From positions 24,045,385 to 24,109,384 of the forward strand of contig NC_088295.1 in assembly GCF_032854445.1 (NCBI RefSeq): DNA of 64,000 bases. The letters are read 5' to 3'. How positions within the stretch are numbered: position 1 is the first letter of the stretch; each line of letters opens with the position of its first letter. The position numbers and the translations under genes were made by a program. This stretch comes from Liolophura sinensis. Its lineage: Eukaryota; Mollusca; Polyplacophora; Chitonida; Chitonidae. Under the pieces are notes generated by a model. That model was not told where the DNA came from, did no database searches, and worked only from the letters and a program-made list of their open reading frames with translations. This document shows positions 46,500-57,399 of the stretch, in pieces.

Positions 46500-47835
46500 T
46501 TCACAACATTTCCCTCAATTAATAAACAAATTTGATCTGGCTTGTGAGGGCATCCAGTGTTTGTCACCAAACAGTCGAAGGCAAAGTAACTATAACTACA
46601 AAATCAACATTATTGCTATGGCGTTACAAACAACTTAGACATACAGTTGCCTTGCAAAATAGCACCAAGACCTCGATGTTGCGATCGCTGGAGGAACTAT
46701 TTAAAAAGCATCGGTCCTTTCTCAAACGGAGGAGTGTATCCGTACCTTCCCGTCACACCGATATACCACAACTTTACTGGATTCCAAAACTGCATAAATC
46801 TCCGAACAAAGTTCGCTTTATTGTGGGATCGAGAAGTTGTACCACTAAACTTGTATCTTCTCTCTGAACGAAGGCACTACAAGAAGTACAGTCACTTTGG
46901 AAAAGGTGCTGATGTGCAATTGAAAAAATTTAGGCGTTAACTGTATGTGGATCTTTAAAAACTCAAAACGTCTCGCTGAAGAACTTAACGCTAAAATCCA
47001 CGTACAGTATAAGCGCATCTCTACTTAGGATTTCTCCACTCTCTATACTACAATTGCTCACACAGATTTAATTGATAGAATTTCACCACTGATTCTGATT
47101 GGTGTTTAATAAAACTGGTCACCCCTACATTAACGTCAAAGACATCACATCCTTCTTCAGTTCAACTGTATACAAGGGTTACCATTCATGAGATGTTTTT
47201 ATGTTCATTGAGTTGCTTGAATTTCTCATTAATAACCGATGGGTACAAATTCTGCCCCCCTTTTTGGCCGACCTATACCTATTCTCATATGAATACGAAT
47301 ATATACAGAAACTATTAAGGAGTAATCCTCACCAGACTCGATGTTTCGCATTCACTAAACGGTATATTTATGATCTGTTAAATTTAAACAAATCCATATA
47401 TAGCAAAGGCTATGAAAGATATTTACGCACCATCGCTGGATTTAAAGGAAACCACAGACTCTCTAGATTGTACATCTTATCTGGACCTATATTTGTACAA
47501 AGACCAAAACGGTTTTCCTGTCTCGCAGACTTTTCGACAAGAGGGATAGTTTCAATTTTGACACTGTAAATTATCGTTACTTGGACAGCAATATACCGCA
47601 GGGCCCTACATATGGCGTGTACATATCTCGTCTTGTAGCATTTGTAAGATCCTGCTTGTTGTATGACGATTTCAATCAACGTCACAAGTTATTACCACAA
47701 AAACTAGTGTGTCAAGGCCTTTCCATCGCATGCCTTGACTCCAAGTTTCTCAACTTTTACAATTAGTACAATTCTCTTGTTAGTAAATATGGACAGAGCG
47801 TTCAGAATCTCTGGCTCTCTGCTCACGATTGTGTC
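46500..47835 (+). pseudogene. Reverse transcriptase of a retroelement, copy 1, decayed
   Basis: In order: IPQLYWIPKLHKSPNKVRFI near 46766; a frame change; MWIFKNSKRLAEELNAK near 46944; DFSTLYTTIAH near 47030, the region of the first catalytic aspartate, just after a stop; FLADLYLFSYEYEYIQKLLR near 47262; RYIYD near 47362, where the YxDD box has lost an aspartate; and, in another frame, LFDKRDSFNFDTVNYRYLDS near 47524 and YGVYISRLVAFVRSC near 47611. This is a retroelement reverse transcriptase type common in marine invertebrates; Penelope-like is one possibility but I cannot assign the class. No endonuclease is seen. It is inactive. Confidence 0.8.
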
Positions 47836-47929
47836 TAATTCCGCTTAACCCCGTGGACAAGGGCTGGGTATTCATCGTGTTGAATTAGCTCGCCACATTG
47901 GATATATAAACAGTTGCAATTAAACAATC

Positions 47930-48026
47930 CAGAACAAAAGCCCCTGCTGACAAATGCCCCGCGAACAGAGGCACCGCTGACAAAAGCCCCATGAACAAAA
48001 CCCGGTGGACAAAAGCCCCGTCGTGT
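47930..48026 (-). repeat. GGGGCTTTTGTCC array, left, reversed
   Basis: Degenerate units on plus read GACAAATGCCCCGCGAACAG, GACAAAAGCCCCATGAAC, GTGGACAAAAGCCCCG; on minus this is the GGGGCTTTTGTCC unit of the two arrays at 49.0 and 49.4 kb. About six units. Confidence 0.8.
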
Positions 48027-48029
48027 TAA

Positions 48030-49020
48030 TTAACCCAAAAAACATATCCGACAGTCTAACAAACATGATGTCAAATATTTGTTGACGCGACTTCGTATAG
48101 TGTTTTCCATCCAAAAAAATTGTCATCAAAGCCTATCCCAGTCTGTCACTCAGCTTCAACAGCATTCCTCTCATAAGCGTTGTACACGTACGTTTTCAAA
48201 TATCGCCAAAATGACTGTCTCTGATGTCGTTAATATTGTTATCGCACGCTTTCCGCTGAGCAAATACAAGTTTATTCCACGTAGTACCATTATACTCAAT
48301 CTGTTTGGCTGAAATACTTCAGCATGGCATACAGATTATAGCTTACTACGATTCAAAGTGTCGCCTTGCAGCTGCCATAAGGTATTCATTTTGAGTCGGT
48401 TTGCAGGCATCTTATGTAATTTTACATGTTCACTATAACAGCTGTATTTAAAAATTTGGATGATATAGAAATTTAAACCAGATCATATTATATTTCCAAA
48501 GAAAAATATTATTTTTGAATACTCTTAAAAAAATAAGAATAATAATTTGTTTTTATAGATTACTGTGTATTTTTTCTATTTCATATCCCTTACATGGATG
48601 CATATGCAAAATAAAACGAATCATTGATCTTAACGTTACATGGGAAGCATTCTATATTATTGCGTAAATTAAAATTTATGTATTATTCCCCGAAATCCGA
48701 AAAGATAATTGTTGGCTGCGTGCTTTTTGAACATGTACACACTGAAAAATCGAAACATTCACGTTTTGTTTCCTTTGGTTTCTGAGATTAAAACCATCAC
48801 TGCTACAAGTATTTGGAATCAACCACTTTCTTTAGAGGTGTTAGGATATAGCATGTAAATTATATTTCTGATATAAGAACCATTTGTGTTCTTAGGGTAC
48901 GAAAAAAAGTCTAACACAAGCTACAATACAGCAAGTATTTACCATAATTGTAGACTTCTTTTCTTTTCAGATAAGCCTGGAACGGAACATAAACGACTTG
49001 TGTCATTTTCTATAGACATT
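48030..49020. other. Spacer between opposed repeat arrays
   Basis: No gene is recognised. TTTTCAGATAAGCCTGGAA at about 48966 recurs at about 49192, so the 3' part is locally duplicated. Confidence 0.4.
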
Positions 49021-49021
49021 T

Positions 49022-49200
49022 AATCGACTGATCGAAGGGTTTATGTCCGCCGGGGGGTTTTGTCCGCCGGGGGTTTTGTCCGCGGAACTTTTTGTACACT
49101 GGGTTCTTGTCCACCGGGGCTTTTGTCCGTCCCTTTCAATCAAAGCACAACTGTGATGCATATTTTGATATCGACAACTGATATTCTATTTTCAGATAAG
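49022..49200 (+). repeat. GGGGCTTTTGTCC array, right 1, with shared flanks
   Basis: Units of 16-17 bp: GTCCGCCGGGGGTTTTGTCC and variants, about five. It is preceded by ACTGATCGAAGGGTTTATGT and followed by CAATCAAAGCACAACT and ATCGACAACTGATATT, both also found around the array at 49.4 kb. Confidence 0.85.
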
Positions 49201-49407
49201 CCTGGAATGGACGTCGTGCAGTCATACCGCTGAGAGATATATACCTCCTTCCGATGTCGTCAAAAACGGTTAGGATACACGGAGATTGAACGATTAAGAA
49301 GCGGTTCTATTGATTGCAAACATGTATTGAAATCCGAAACGTCACTTCAGGTAGAGTGTGTCAAGGTTTCTCAAACAAGCAAACAGCTTATGTCATTTAC
49401 CTTTAAT

Positions 49408-49556
49408 ACTGATCGAAGGGTTTATGTCCGCCGAGGCTTTTGTCCACCGGGGGTTTTGTCGGTGGGTTTTTTGTCCGCCGGGACTCTTGTTCGTCCCTTG
49501 CAATCAAAGCACAACTAAGATTCATATTTGGTTATCGACAACTGATATTTTAGCAT
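49408..49556 (+). repeat. GGGGCTTTTGTCC array, right 2, with shared flanks
   Basis: About four units, with the same flanking sequences in the same order as 49022-49200. The two blocks are direct duplicates about 385 bp apart. Confidence 0.85.
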
Positions 49557-49690
49557 CGTACACGATTTGAATACTGATTTCACTCAGTCGCCTAGAGCAT
49601 ACCTTGTGTCTTTTCTACATCAGTAAAACTGTTGACCGCTTCTCATTGTATGATTCCGTTCCATTTTCGTACTTTATACTTTCCTAGTTC
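49556..49690 (+). repeat. Segment shared with 41765-41905
   Basis: GTACACGATTTGAATACTGA, TTTCACTCAG, AAAACTGTTGACCGCTTCTC, CCATTTTCGTACTTTATA. It lies between the repeat arrays and the 3' end of GPCR 3. Confidence 0.65.
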
Positions 49691-49783
49691 TGTCCTATCA
49701 CGTATCTGAATGCACCTTGTCCGCCCAATTTCGTGATCACATCGCAGTATAGATTGTATGCTTACAAAGCAATGTGAACCACC

Positions 49784-50887
49784 CTACATGTAGTTTGTCG
49801 AATTTACGGTACTGATGTCAGAACTGACACGTCCACTCACGGAGAGTCCAATCTCACGTGGTTTACAGGTTCTAAAGCCGAATATCTGCTTCAGCCGTTG
49901 ACGGTGATTTTTAGTCGACGCAACGAAGATGTAAAAATTTATGGCATAGTTCAACATCTGGATGATGTTCGTAATGGTCCAAGCCTTATCTATGTGCATT
50001 TGCATCTCTGGTGTCATGTTGATCCACTGAGAAACAAACTCTGTAATCTCCACAATCATTATTGGTAAAAGTAACATAATTGAGGAGATGGTGACTGTGA
50101 TAACAGGGATGGTTACTCTGGCCATTGAGATTCTTTGACTGCCAGTTGTCCTTGTTGAAACCTTTACCCCTAAGCTTGACTTGACAACCCATAGGACACG
50201 GGCATTCAGAAAAAACACAATGCAGAATGGAAGAAACAGTACTGCCAAGAAGGAATATGTCGTGTGGAATAAATCGTATTCAAAAGTGTCAAGTTCAGGG
50301 CAACTGAAATGTTCTGAGTTGTACGAGTTCCATTTGCTGCTCGAATTCCATCTTTGTCCAGAATAAATTTCTACCCAAATAATTTCTGAGAGAGAAAAAC
50401 AAATCGCCAACACAATAAGACCAACAACTGTATATATGGCCCTTCTGAACGTGCACAGCCTGGTTCTGCTAAGAGGGAATACAACAACTATATACCGGTC
50501 AACAGCAATAGAGATAAGTAGGAGGGACGACAAGGCCGGACAGAAGTTTGAATAAAACAGGACCACTGGACAGAGAGACCTATTTTTATACAACAGTGCG
50601 TAATCAATAAGCCTCGTTATGACGTCATCAACTAAAGTTACTATAAGAAGAAGGCTATCAATGACGGCTAAAGCCCGAATATAAACCGAAAAGGATTGTC
50701 TACGATACTGTTTGGTGCTGAACATGACAATGGTAAGACAGTTGCCCACGACACCTACAGTGACAATTATGGCGAGGACCGTTACGTATAGGACGGGGTC
50801 GATCTCATTCGGCTGGTCATCCTTCTCAAGGTCACCGCTTAATAGAGAAGAGTTCTTATCGGTTTGGTTTTGCACGATTTCGTCCAT
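49784..50887 (-). CDS. Class A (rhodopsin-family) GPCR, receptor 3 of the cluster
   Basis: Seven-helix receptor of 367 residues. Helix 1 has GN (N49), helix 2 LAVID (D77), DRY at 130-132, loop cysteines C106 and C196, and helix 7 NYAINFYIFV (313-322) in place of NPxxY. The C tail has a basic helix-8-like stretch (KNHRQRLKQIFGF) and Ser/Thr-rich end. NQT and NSS sequons lie at residues 7 and 12. The ATG at 50885-50887 is the first Met codon; the frame opens 48 codons earlier at a TTG, but a splice acceptor at about 50938-50950 cuts that part off. It is closest to receptor 2 by the shared YRRQSFSVY motif after helix 1. It appears fully intact. Ligand and coupling are unknown. Confidence 0.9.
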   Translation of the reverse strand: MDEIVQNQTDKNSSLLSGDLEKDDQPNEIDPVLYVTVLAIIVTVGVVGNCLTIVMFSTKQYRRQSFSVYIRALAVIDSLLLIVTLVDDVITRLIDYALLYKNRSLCPVVLFYSNFCPALSSLLLISIAVDRYIVVVFPLSRTRLCTFRRAIYTVVGLIVLAICFSLSEIIWVEIYSGQRWNSSSKWNSYNSEHFSCPELDTFEYDLFHTTYSFLAVLFLPFCIVFFLNARVLWVVKSSLGVKVSTRTTGSQRISMARVTIPVITVTISSIMLLLPIMIVEITEFVSQWINMTPEMQMHIDKAWTITNIIQMLNYAINFYIFVASTKNHRQRLKQIFGFRTCKPREIGLSVSGRVSSDISTVNSTNYM

Positions 50888-50938
50888 CTTCTCTGATAAA
50901 TCTGTTGAGTCAGTGCTTGGGTTCTTACCACACCTAGA

Positions 50939-50965
50939 AAAGATATCGACGAACAGAAAATATAT
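50939..50965 (-). other. Putative splice acceptor in the 5' UTR of GPCR 3
   Basis: On minus, TTTTCTGTTCGTCGATATCT then TTTCTAG precedes the coding exon by about 50 bp. It supports the ATG at 50887 as the start and a 5' UTR intron. Confidence 0.55.
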
Positions 50966-51031
50966 GTGTTTGCTTTCATGGTTTACATACGGTTGTGTGT
51001 TGCACTCTCTCACCAAGCATTTTTGCGTCAA

Positions 51032-52600
51032 AATATGTATTTCTTGAAACCTTGAAAAAGATCAGAAGTCTAATCAGTGTTCTAATATGTAAATTTTCAA
51101 AATAATTTGAACATAACAGACTGGGTCTACACAATCACCCTTAAGTGAAGTCTTGAACAAAATCGCTTCCACAATTTGGTGTAGTGCACGTAACACGAGT
51201 TATTCATTTACAGAATTCAGGTTTTCTTCCCAAAGATTCAACTGTAAATCCAGTGATTAAAATTATTCATCGTATTCATGAAGCTTTTGACCGTGACCAT
51301 GATGTTTTGGTTGTCAGTGAGGTTGATAAAGCCTTAATTCGAAAGCGTTTGGATTGAAAATCTCTTGTGTCATTTAAGACAAATCGGTATTTATAGATCA
51401 CAATTTACAAATTATTTAACACTATTCATACATTATTTAATAACGGCTAAAAGTACTGCAACTAAATTGTGACAGCTACACCGAATGAACAGAAGACTGT
51501 TAAGTGTACTTTACTGTTTCTTTAAAACGAAATCCGATGTCTTCCCGCTGGACATCAAAGCAGTCGTAAATGAAAAGGGAAATACTGGCAAATTACAAAA
51601 ACTTCATATTAAAGATGTCTAGGGTCAAGTCGTAATTTGGGCAAGACAAATTTGTATTGTTAATTTGCAAAGCGGACAGAGAGTACTTATGGCTCAGGCT
51701 TTTCAGGCTTGAATACCTATTCTATCTTTTTTTTAATTATTCTCACTAAAATTGGAAAGCGTTTTTTTAAAAAAAAAAAACACCTAATAAGACACTTCAG
51801 TATGTTTTAGGTAAGGGCCTGAAGTTGTGCACCTTAACTTTGGAAACTTTTGAACAAAAAAAAATTCCTTTCCAGAAGGGCTTATCCGATTGAGCTGAAA
51901 TTGGAATTGCAGTTGATCAAATCCTAGGCATGTTCAACTTGTTCATGACTTTCTCGGTTGAAAATTGTACAAGCTCGCTATTGGCCGAAAATGCTGTATA
52001 TGATCAAAAAACTCGTTTTTTTCTACAATGTTAAGAATTTCACTGTGGGAAATATTCTCTCTCATGCTGGTTTGGATGCTGATTCCTACGTGCAAACCCA
52101 AAGTGGCATACCTGAAGTGTGTATTCCTTCATAACAAATGAAGCTAAAGGCGCAGTCTAAATATGTAACATAATCCCAAGACAAATGGTGTATAACCAGA
52201 AGTGGCGTCGACAAACCGGAAGTAGTTGAAAACTTTTGCAACTAAAACAGCAGAAATGGGTAAAACTTTGGTATGTACTAGATCTGGAGATAAACTATGG
52301 TGAGTAAAAATTTGGATGTCCTGAGTCACGTGACCTGTCGGCCATGTTGGGTTAATATGAAAACATTTTGGAATCGTTTTCTGTAGAACCCCATGTCCGA
52401 ATGACTTGAAATTTAGCACACGTTACGTAACAAGCGTTCACTAGATGGTATGTGGAAAGAAAAAAATCTAATGTATAAACAATCACGTTTTAGCTAAAAA
52501 AACGAAAAAAGCACACTGTTGAAATCACTGAAATACACAGAATTTGCAGTCCTTCCAAAAATTGTCCAAAGGCGCATTTACTACATCTGGCACATATATT
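51032..52600. other. Intergenic, no gene recognised
   Basis: No motif. Includes homopolymer runs near 51728-51780 and no recognised repeat family. Confidence 0.3.
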
Positions 52601-52604
52601 TTTC

Positions 52605-52660
52605 TTATATATTTGATTGGTGTTATACGCCGGTGACAATTTCACATTTACGACGGCGTT
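52605..52660 (-). repeat. SINE-A tail fragment, diverged
   Basis: TATATTTGATTGGTGTTATA, CGCCGGTGACAATTTCACAT, TTACGACGGCG. Confidence 0.65.
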
Positions 52661-52664
52661 TGCC

Positions 52665-53365
52665 ACATTTACATGTACATGATTTATAGTGTAATACAAT
52701 GTTGATGGCTGTTATAGGATATATTATTAAGCTGTTTATATCTCAAGGCATAAAGATGCTATTCAGTTAACCGGAAGTGACACCGCATAGGCCAGAAATA
52801 CTGGCTTGAAACCCGGCATGCCTGCTTTAGCAGCTATATTTAAAATTACATTATGCATACAATCTATTTCACGTGCTCTGGTATGAATTCACAGTGACAA
52901 ACTTTTATGTTTCAGCAGTTACACAAAGTTTGTAATTTATTCAAATCAAAGTTATGCAGAGCTTGTGAAAATTTATGAAAAAGAAGCTTGTGAAAACGAT
53001 ATGAAAATTTTAAGTCTTTGTGGACCTTAGTATACATCTGAGGGATGCATACCTCTCTTGACCAGTGAGGTCACGTGCTCCAGTTTTCGCTGTTTTGACC
53101 GCCACTGGTTGACCGGACGTGTCCGACTATGAAATCTGGCCCTGCATGTGACAAGGACGACAGATGTAGTTCCTGAGTCCGAGTAGTGTAATATAAATCA
53201 TGAAGATAAATTTCACGTGTTTTCTACCAAATGGAATCGTTCGGACTACTTCAAATTCTTTAATATTTGAAGGAATTTGTAAAGACTGATAAGGGAGAAT
53301 GAAACATTTCATTTCTACATTTATACGACGAAAATAAGTCTGTAGTGAAAGGCCTTACCTGATAC
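52665..53365. other. Intergenic, no gene recognised
   Basis: No motif visible. Confidence 0.3.
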
Positions 53366-53369
53366 ACTG

Positions 53370-53668
53370 TTGTAGTCAGGTGGATGGACACTCTGCTGTC
53401 CTCCAGTAGCTTAACACCCTCTTATCGCCAGGTAGATGAACATTCGGTTGTCGTCAGCTAGGTGAACACTGTGTTGTCGTCAGGTAGGTGAACAATTTGT
53501 TGTCGTCAGGTAGGTGAACACGCTGTTGTCGCGAGGTTGATGAACACCCTGTTGTCGTCAGGTAGGTGAACACCGTTGTAGTCAGGTAGGTGAATACTAA
53601 GTTGTCGTCAGGTAGGTGAGCAGTCTATTGTCATCAGGTAGGTGGGCAATCAGTTGTCGTCAGGTAGT
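53370..53668 (+). repeat. 26-bp minisatellite, about 11.5 units
   Basis: Consensus TTGTCGTCAGGTAGGTGAAC followed by six variable bases (for example AATTTG, ACGCTG). Most units are exactly 26 bp; one is 24 bp. The core is strongly conserved and the six-base end varies from unit to unit. Related but looser copies (CATCAGGTAGATGGAAAC) occur at about 53786. Confidence 0.92.
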
Positions 53669-53669
53669 T

Positions 53670-54250
53670 TTAAACTTCATCGACGTCAGACTATTATACC
53701 TGGAAACCTGGTTTCCAGTCAGACTGGAACTCTGCTGTGAATTGGTGAGTTGCCCTGTTTTCCTCTGTATAGTAAATACTTCGTGGTCATCAGGTAGATG
53801 GAAACTCTTCACTGTTCGGCTACACTGTTAGCTGTTTGTCCTTCACAGGAACAATCAAAATACACCATACACATGCTGATTTGGGGCAACTTGATATCAG
53901 ATGTTAAGGCAAATAATACTTAAATGTATTATGACAAAACAATAAACGCATTAAAGCTGAGAATTGTTAGCACAGACTTTCCGCCTACTGACAGCAACAA
54001 ATATTTGAAACGAAATAGACAACAAAGTAATGTGCATTTATGTCGTCGGTAATGCACTGAGTGGAGACAATATTAATGTTCCGTAAACATACTGTATATG
54101 TACATACTATAGATAAATAAAGACAGAGTGGTTGGCAGGACCATGTTTGTATATTTGTCCTAAACCAGATCATATTTTCCTTGATCTAACTGATAAAATA
54201 GGATTGTTAAGCTGTTCTTGTATAGCTCACTTTTGAGTGAATGATGAGCG
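53670..54250. other. Intergenic, no gene recognised
   Basis: Only a stray minisatellite-like unit near 53786. Confidence 0.35.
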
Positions 54251-54253
54251 TTT

Positions 54254-54432
54254 TAGCATAGCACAATGGCTCAGGAGCCACCCGGCAATGTGAGTTCAAG
54301 TCCAGGTCATGCTATCTTCCTTTCCGGCCTAAGACTTTCCCCGGGATATGCCCGTTTTTCTCCGACGATAACGCTTGTTTCAGTCGTATAAGTGAAATAT
54401 TTTTGTGTATGGCGTAAAACATCAATCAAATA
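54254..54432 (+). repeat. SINE-A copy, diverged and lacking the CAGCAACCTGCGG block
   Basis: Head remnant with GTGAGTTCAAGTCC, then CTTTCCGGCC, AGTCGTATAAGTGAAATATT and GGCGTAAAACATCAATCAAA. Confidence 0.82.
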
Positions 54433-54434
54433 GC

Positions 54435-56650
54435 TATAATGGCTAATTATATACATTATAAAACCACTTTTTTTGCTATATTCCCTTTCAGCACGTATTC
54501 TAGGCTATATAAGCACTACGGTATTCAAGATGTTCCAAGATGTACCTTTTTATATAGGTAGAAATAAAGTTTGGATCAAAAAAGTACTAACATTAAAATA
54601 TAGTTTAAGACATTTTACACATGAACTATTTCAAAAATAGGTATGAATAATCAAGGACAAACAAGGGAATAAAAAAGCTTACGATAAGAATAAAAGTTAA
54701 TAGCTAGATTAGGGAGAATAATGTTAAATACGTGTAAATATTGGTAGAATTCAATACATAAGAATATACGCACCAGTATTATTCCGTTATATGGCTAAAA
54801 TATCTGCGCAACAGTAACAGATGGAGATTGATGTTATTCGAGTAGGCCGATTCTGTGTCGTCTTGCAATCTGCTCACCTGTGCTAAGACATATTTAGGAA
54901 TAGGAACATAACCTGGGTGTAGGCGTGGCCGGGCATTTATTATACCGATTATTCCGCCTTAAGAGAGTCCGCCCCTGAACCTGTACGTTGTAGGTATATG
55001 TTGAGCGTATGCCTTTGTGGTTTGCGTATGTAAACTCCGCAAAACGAAAGGCCCATTTTGACTCTTTCGGCACTATATTTTGCACTTATCAGGAGAACTA
55101 AATTTCATGGTGAACATTGGAGATATATATACAGGTATGGAGACAAAGCAACCAAATTCGGGCTAAGTGTTAAATCAACATAAGATATATAGATATAGGA
55201 GAATAAAACAGCAAAATAACATAACAGCCACACATTATCTAAACAATATGAGCTTTTCGTTTTCAGAGTTACGCGACTCGTGTATTACGTTAGACTAATC
55301 ATCATCACGGCTTTCAGTTAATAATTAATTAATAAAGTGAACAGTGGAATAAAAGGAAATTCGAGGGATTATGTACAAGGGTTTGATATGACCTTTTTAA
55401 TTGTGGGACTATTCGTCTTATCACCGTTCCTTGTAGGTGTGAGGTAAAATCTTGTCAGAACTGATCGTATAATTAAAAAGAATTTTTGAAGCACGCATTA
55501 TGATGCAAAATCATAAATATGATATCAATAAATAAAGATAAGTAGTCCTCCTTCTTTCCCAAGTCATAATCTCGTTTGATTTTCACGGCATTTCAGCTTC
55601 TCTTAACATATCGTGAAGTTCAATTTAGCTGCTGGAAGGGATATAAAACATGTACATTATAGTTTTAAGGAGAATTTAGCCATTGTTGTACCAACACACG
55701 AGTTACCCAACAACCCCCTACACCTACCCTTCGACTCTTGTCGACTGTTCCGTGTCTAATTGACGATGAACGTCTTCAATCATAAATGTACATTGATTTG
55801 TAAGAATATCAGCGTTCTTCTGTTGGTGCATTAAAAAGCAAGCAATAAAGTAGTTGCGCTTGCACGCTTCAGCCACCACTTAAATAGTCGAAAGATTTGT
55901 CGTGTGGCTGACAGAAAGGGGTGATAGAAGGGCTCTGCTCCATCCCCTCAGTGGGCATCTGGAGATCGAAAACAGTACTGAGCTAACATAATCGATGTCC
56001 TATTAACAATAAAAATCTTTTGCTTATATTTATCCCCATAAAAGCTTTAAGACCTAGGCCAGACTTGGCAGCCCAATGCATTGATTCAGTCGGAAATAAT
56101 ACAACTTAAAACGACCAGCCTGATGATCGAAAATGAAAAAAATTGTTCATTGGAAATTAAAGATATTTCAAATTATTAGGTGAATGACACTTTAAGGTCT
56201 GTAGTGTCTTGTAAAGAGTCGACGCTGCTTCCTTGCCTTTAAACCACACAATACCTAGTTGACACAAGTGGGCAACCACACCTTCCATGTGAATGTGAAT
56301 GAGCATAGCAACTAAATAGTTCATTAGATACAGCATAAATCTAATCTATATGTACCATACGAGGTGGCCAAGGCTCAACGGCAAGGCTTTCCTTTTGTCC
56401 TGATATCAAATTACATGTAGTAGCTTTATATACGATATACACTGCTAAAGTGACCCACTGCCTGCTTGGTTTTCTTTCAATAGTAATAGTTGATATATAT
56501 AAAAATCGTGCTAAGAGCTGACAGTCATGTTCAGTACACATTGTGGAATCATTGGCTGAAATTGAGATTTCTGATTTGAGCTGAACATTTGGGAGGTTGT
56601 TTCATTATATGCGGAATAAAAAGCAGAGGGCCTCAAATTGATCCACGAGG
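54435..56650. other. Intergenic, no gene recognised
   Basis: AT-rich; unsupported short frames only. Confidence 0.3.
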
Positions 56651-56655
56651 AACTT

Positions 56656-56953
56656 CTCATAAAACAGATTTATTTATTTATTTATGTGATTGGTGTTTTA
56701 CGCCGTACTCAAGAATATTTCACTTATACGACGGCGGCCAGCATTATGGCGGGAGGAAACCGGGCAGAGCTCGGGGGAAACCCGCGACCATCCGCAGGTT
56801 GCTGGAAAACCTTCGCACTTACGGCCGGAGAGGAAGCCAGCATGAGCTGGACTTGAACTCACAGCGACCGCATTGGTGAGAGACTCCTAGGTCTTTACGC
56901 TGTGCTAGCGCGCTAACCAACTGAGCAAGGGAGGCCCGGCTCATAAAACAGAT
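56656..56953 (-). mobile_element. Full-length SINE-A with intact target-site duplications
   Basis: The element occupies 56670-56939 (270 bp) between perfect 14-bp duplications CTCATAAAACAGAT at 56656-56669 and 56940-56953. On minus it reads: tRNA-like head GCTCAGTTGGTTAGCGCGCT with B-box GTGAGTTCAAGTCC; CAGCAACCTGCGGATGGTCG; ACCCGGTT-like linker; CATAATGCTGGCCGCCGTCG; tail GGCGTAAAACACCAATCACA and TAAATAAATAAA. This is the best type copy in the window and shows Pol III-type promoter boxes and LINE-style insertion. Confidence 0.95.
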
Positions 56954-56954
56954 G

Positions 56955-57180
56955 TTTGTATCCATTTAGAACAATTGTTTACAACAGGCTGATGCCTGAA
57001 GTAAGATAAGCCGTTAAATATACATAATATGTATATTCATACATATATATGAGTGCTGTTACAAAATGATGACAGTGTATCATTTACATAGTCGGTAAAT
57101 TTGGGCAAATGAGTGGGTTATCATTGTAAAAACACTGAGTGGAAGAAATCTAACGAACCGTAAATGGGACATGGCGGTTT
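56955..57180. other. Intergenic, no gene recognised
   Basis: No motif visible. Confidence 0.3.
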
Positions 57181-57214
57181 TTATTTAACTGTTTTTCTCT
57201 CCACTTTTGCACTC

Positions 57215-57375
57215 GGAGTTTTTTTTTCTAAGCACCCCCCCCCCCCCCCACCCCGAAAAAAAAAATCCCAGAAAAAGGGATCCAGTTGAAGATTTTTTTT
57301 GTCTAAGCATGCCCTCCCCCCCTCAAAAAAAACAGAAAAAGTGATCGTATTAAAATTTTTTTTTAAACAGGCAAA
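57215..57375. repeat. Duplicated homopolymer-rich module (T, C, A runs)
   Basis: TTTTTTTCTAAGCA, a C run, an A run, CAGAAAAAGGGATC, then a T run; repeated as TTTTTTTTGTCTAAGCATGC, C run, A run, CAGAAAAAGTGATC, T run. Two diverged units of about 75-80 bp in tandem. Confidence 0.65.
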
Positions 57376-57399
57376 ACAAAAAGAAAACAAAAGAAAAGC

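Noticed and set aside
50888-51031. N-terminal extension of GPCR 3 by 48 codons
   Set aside because: The frame there begins at a TTG, not ATG, and a good splice acceptor lies inside it.
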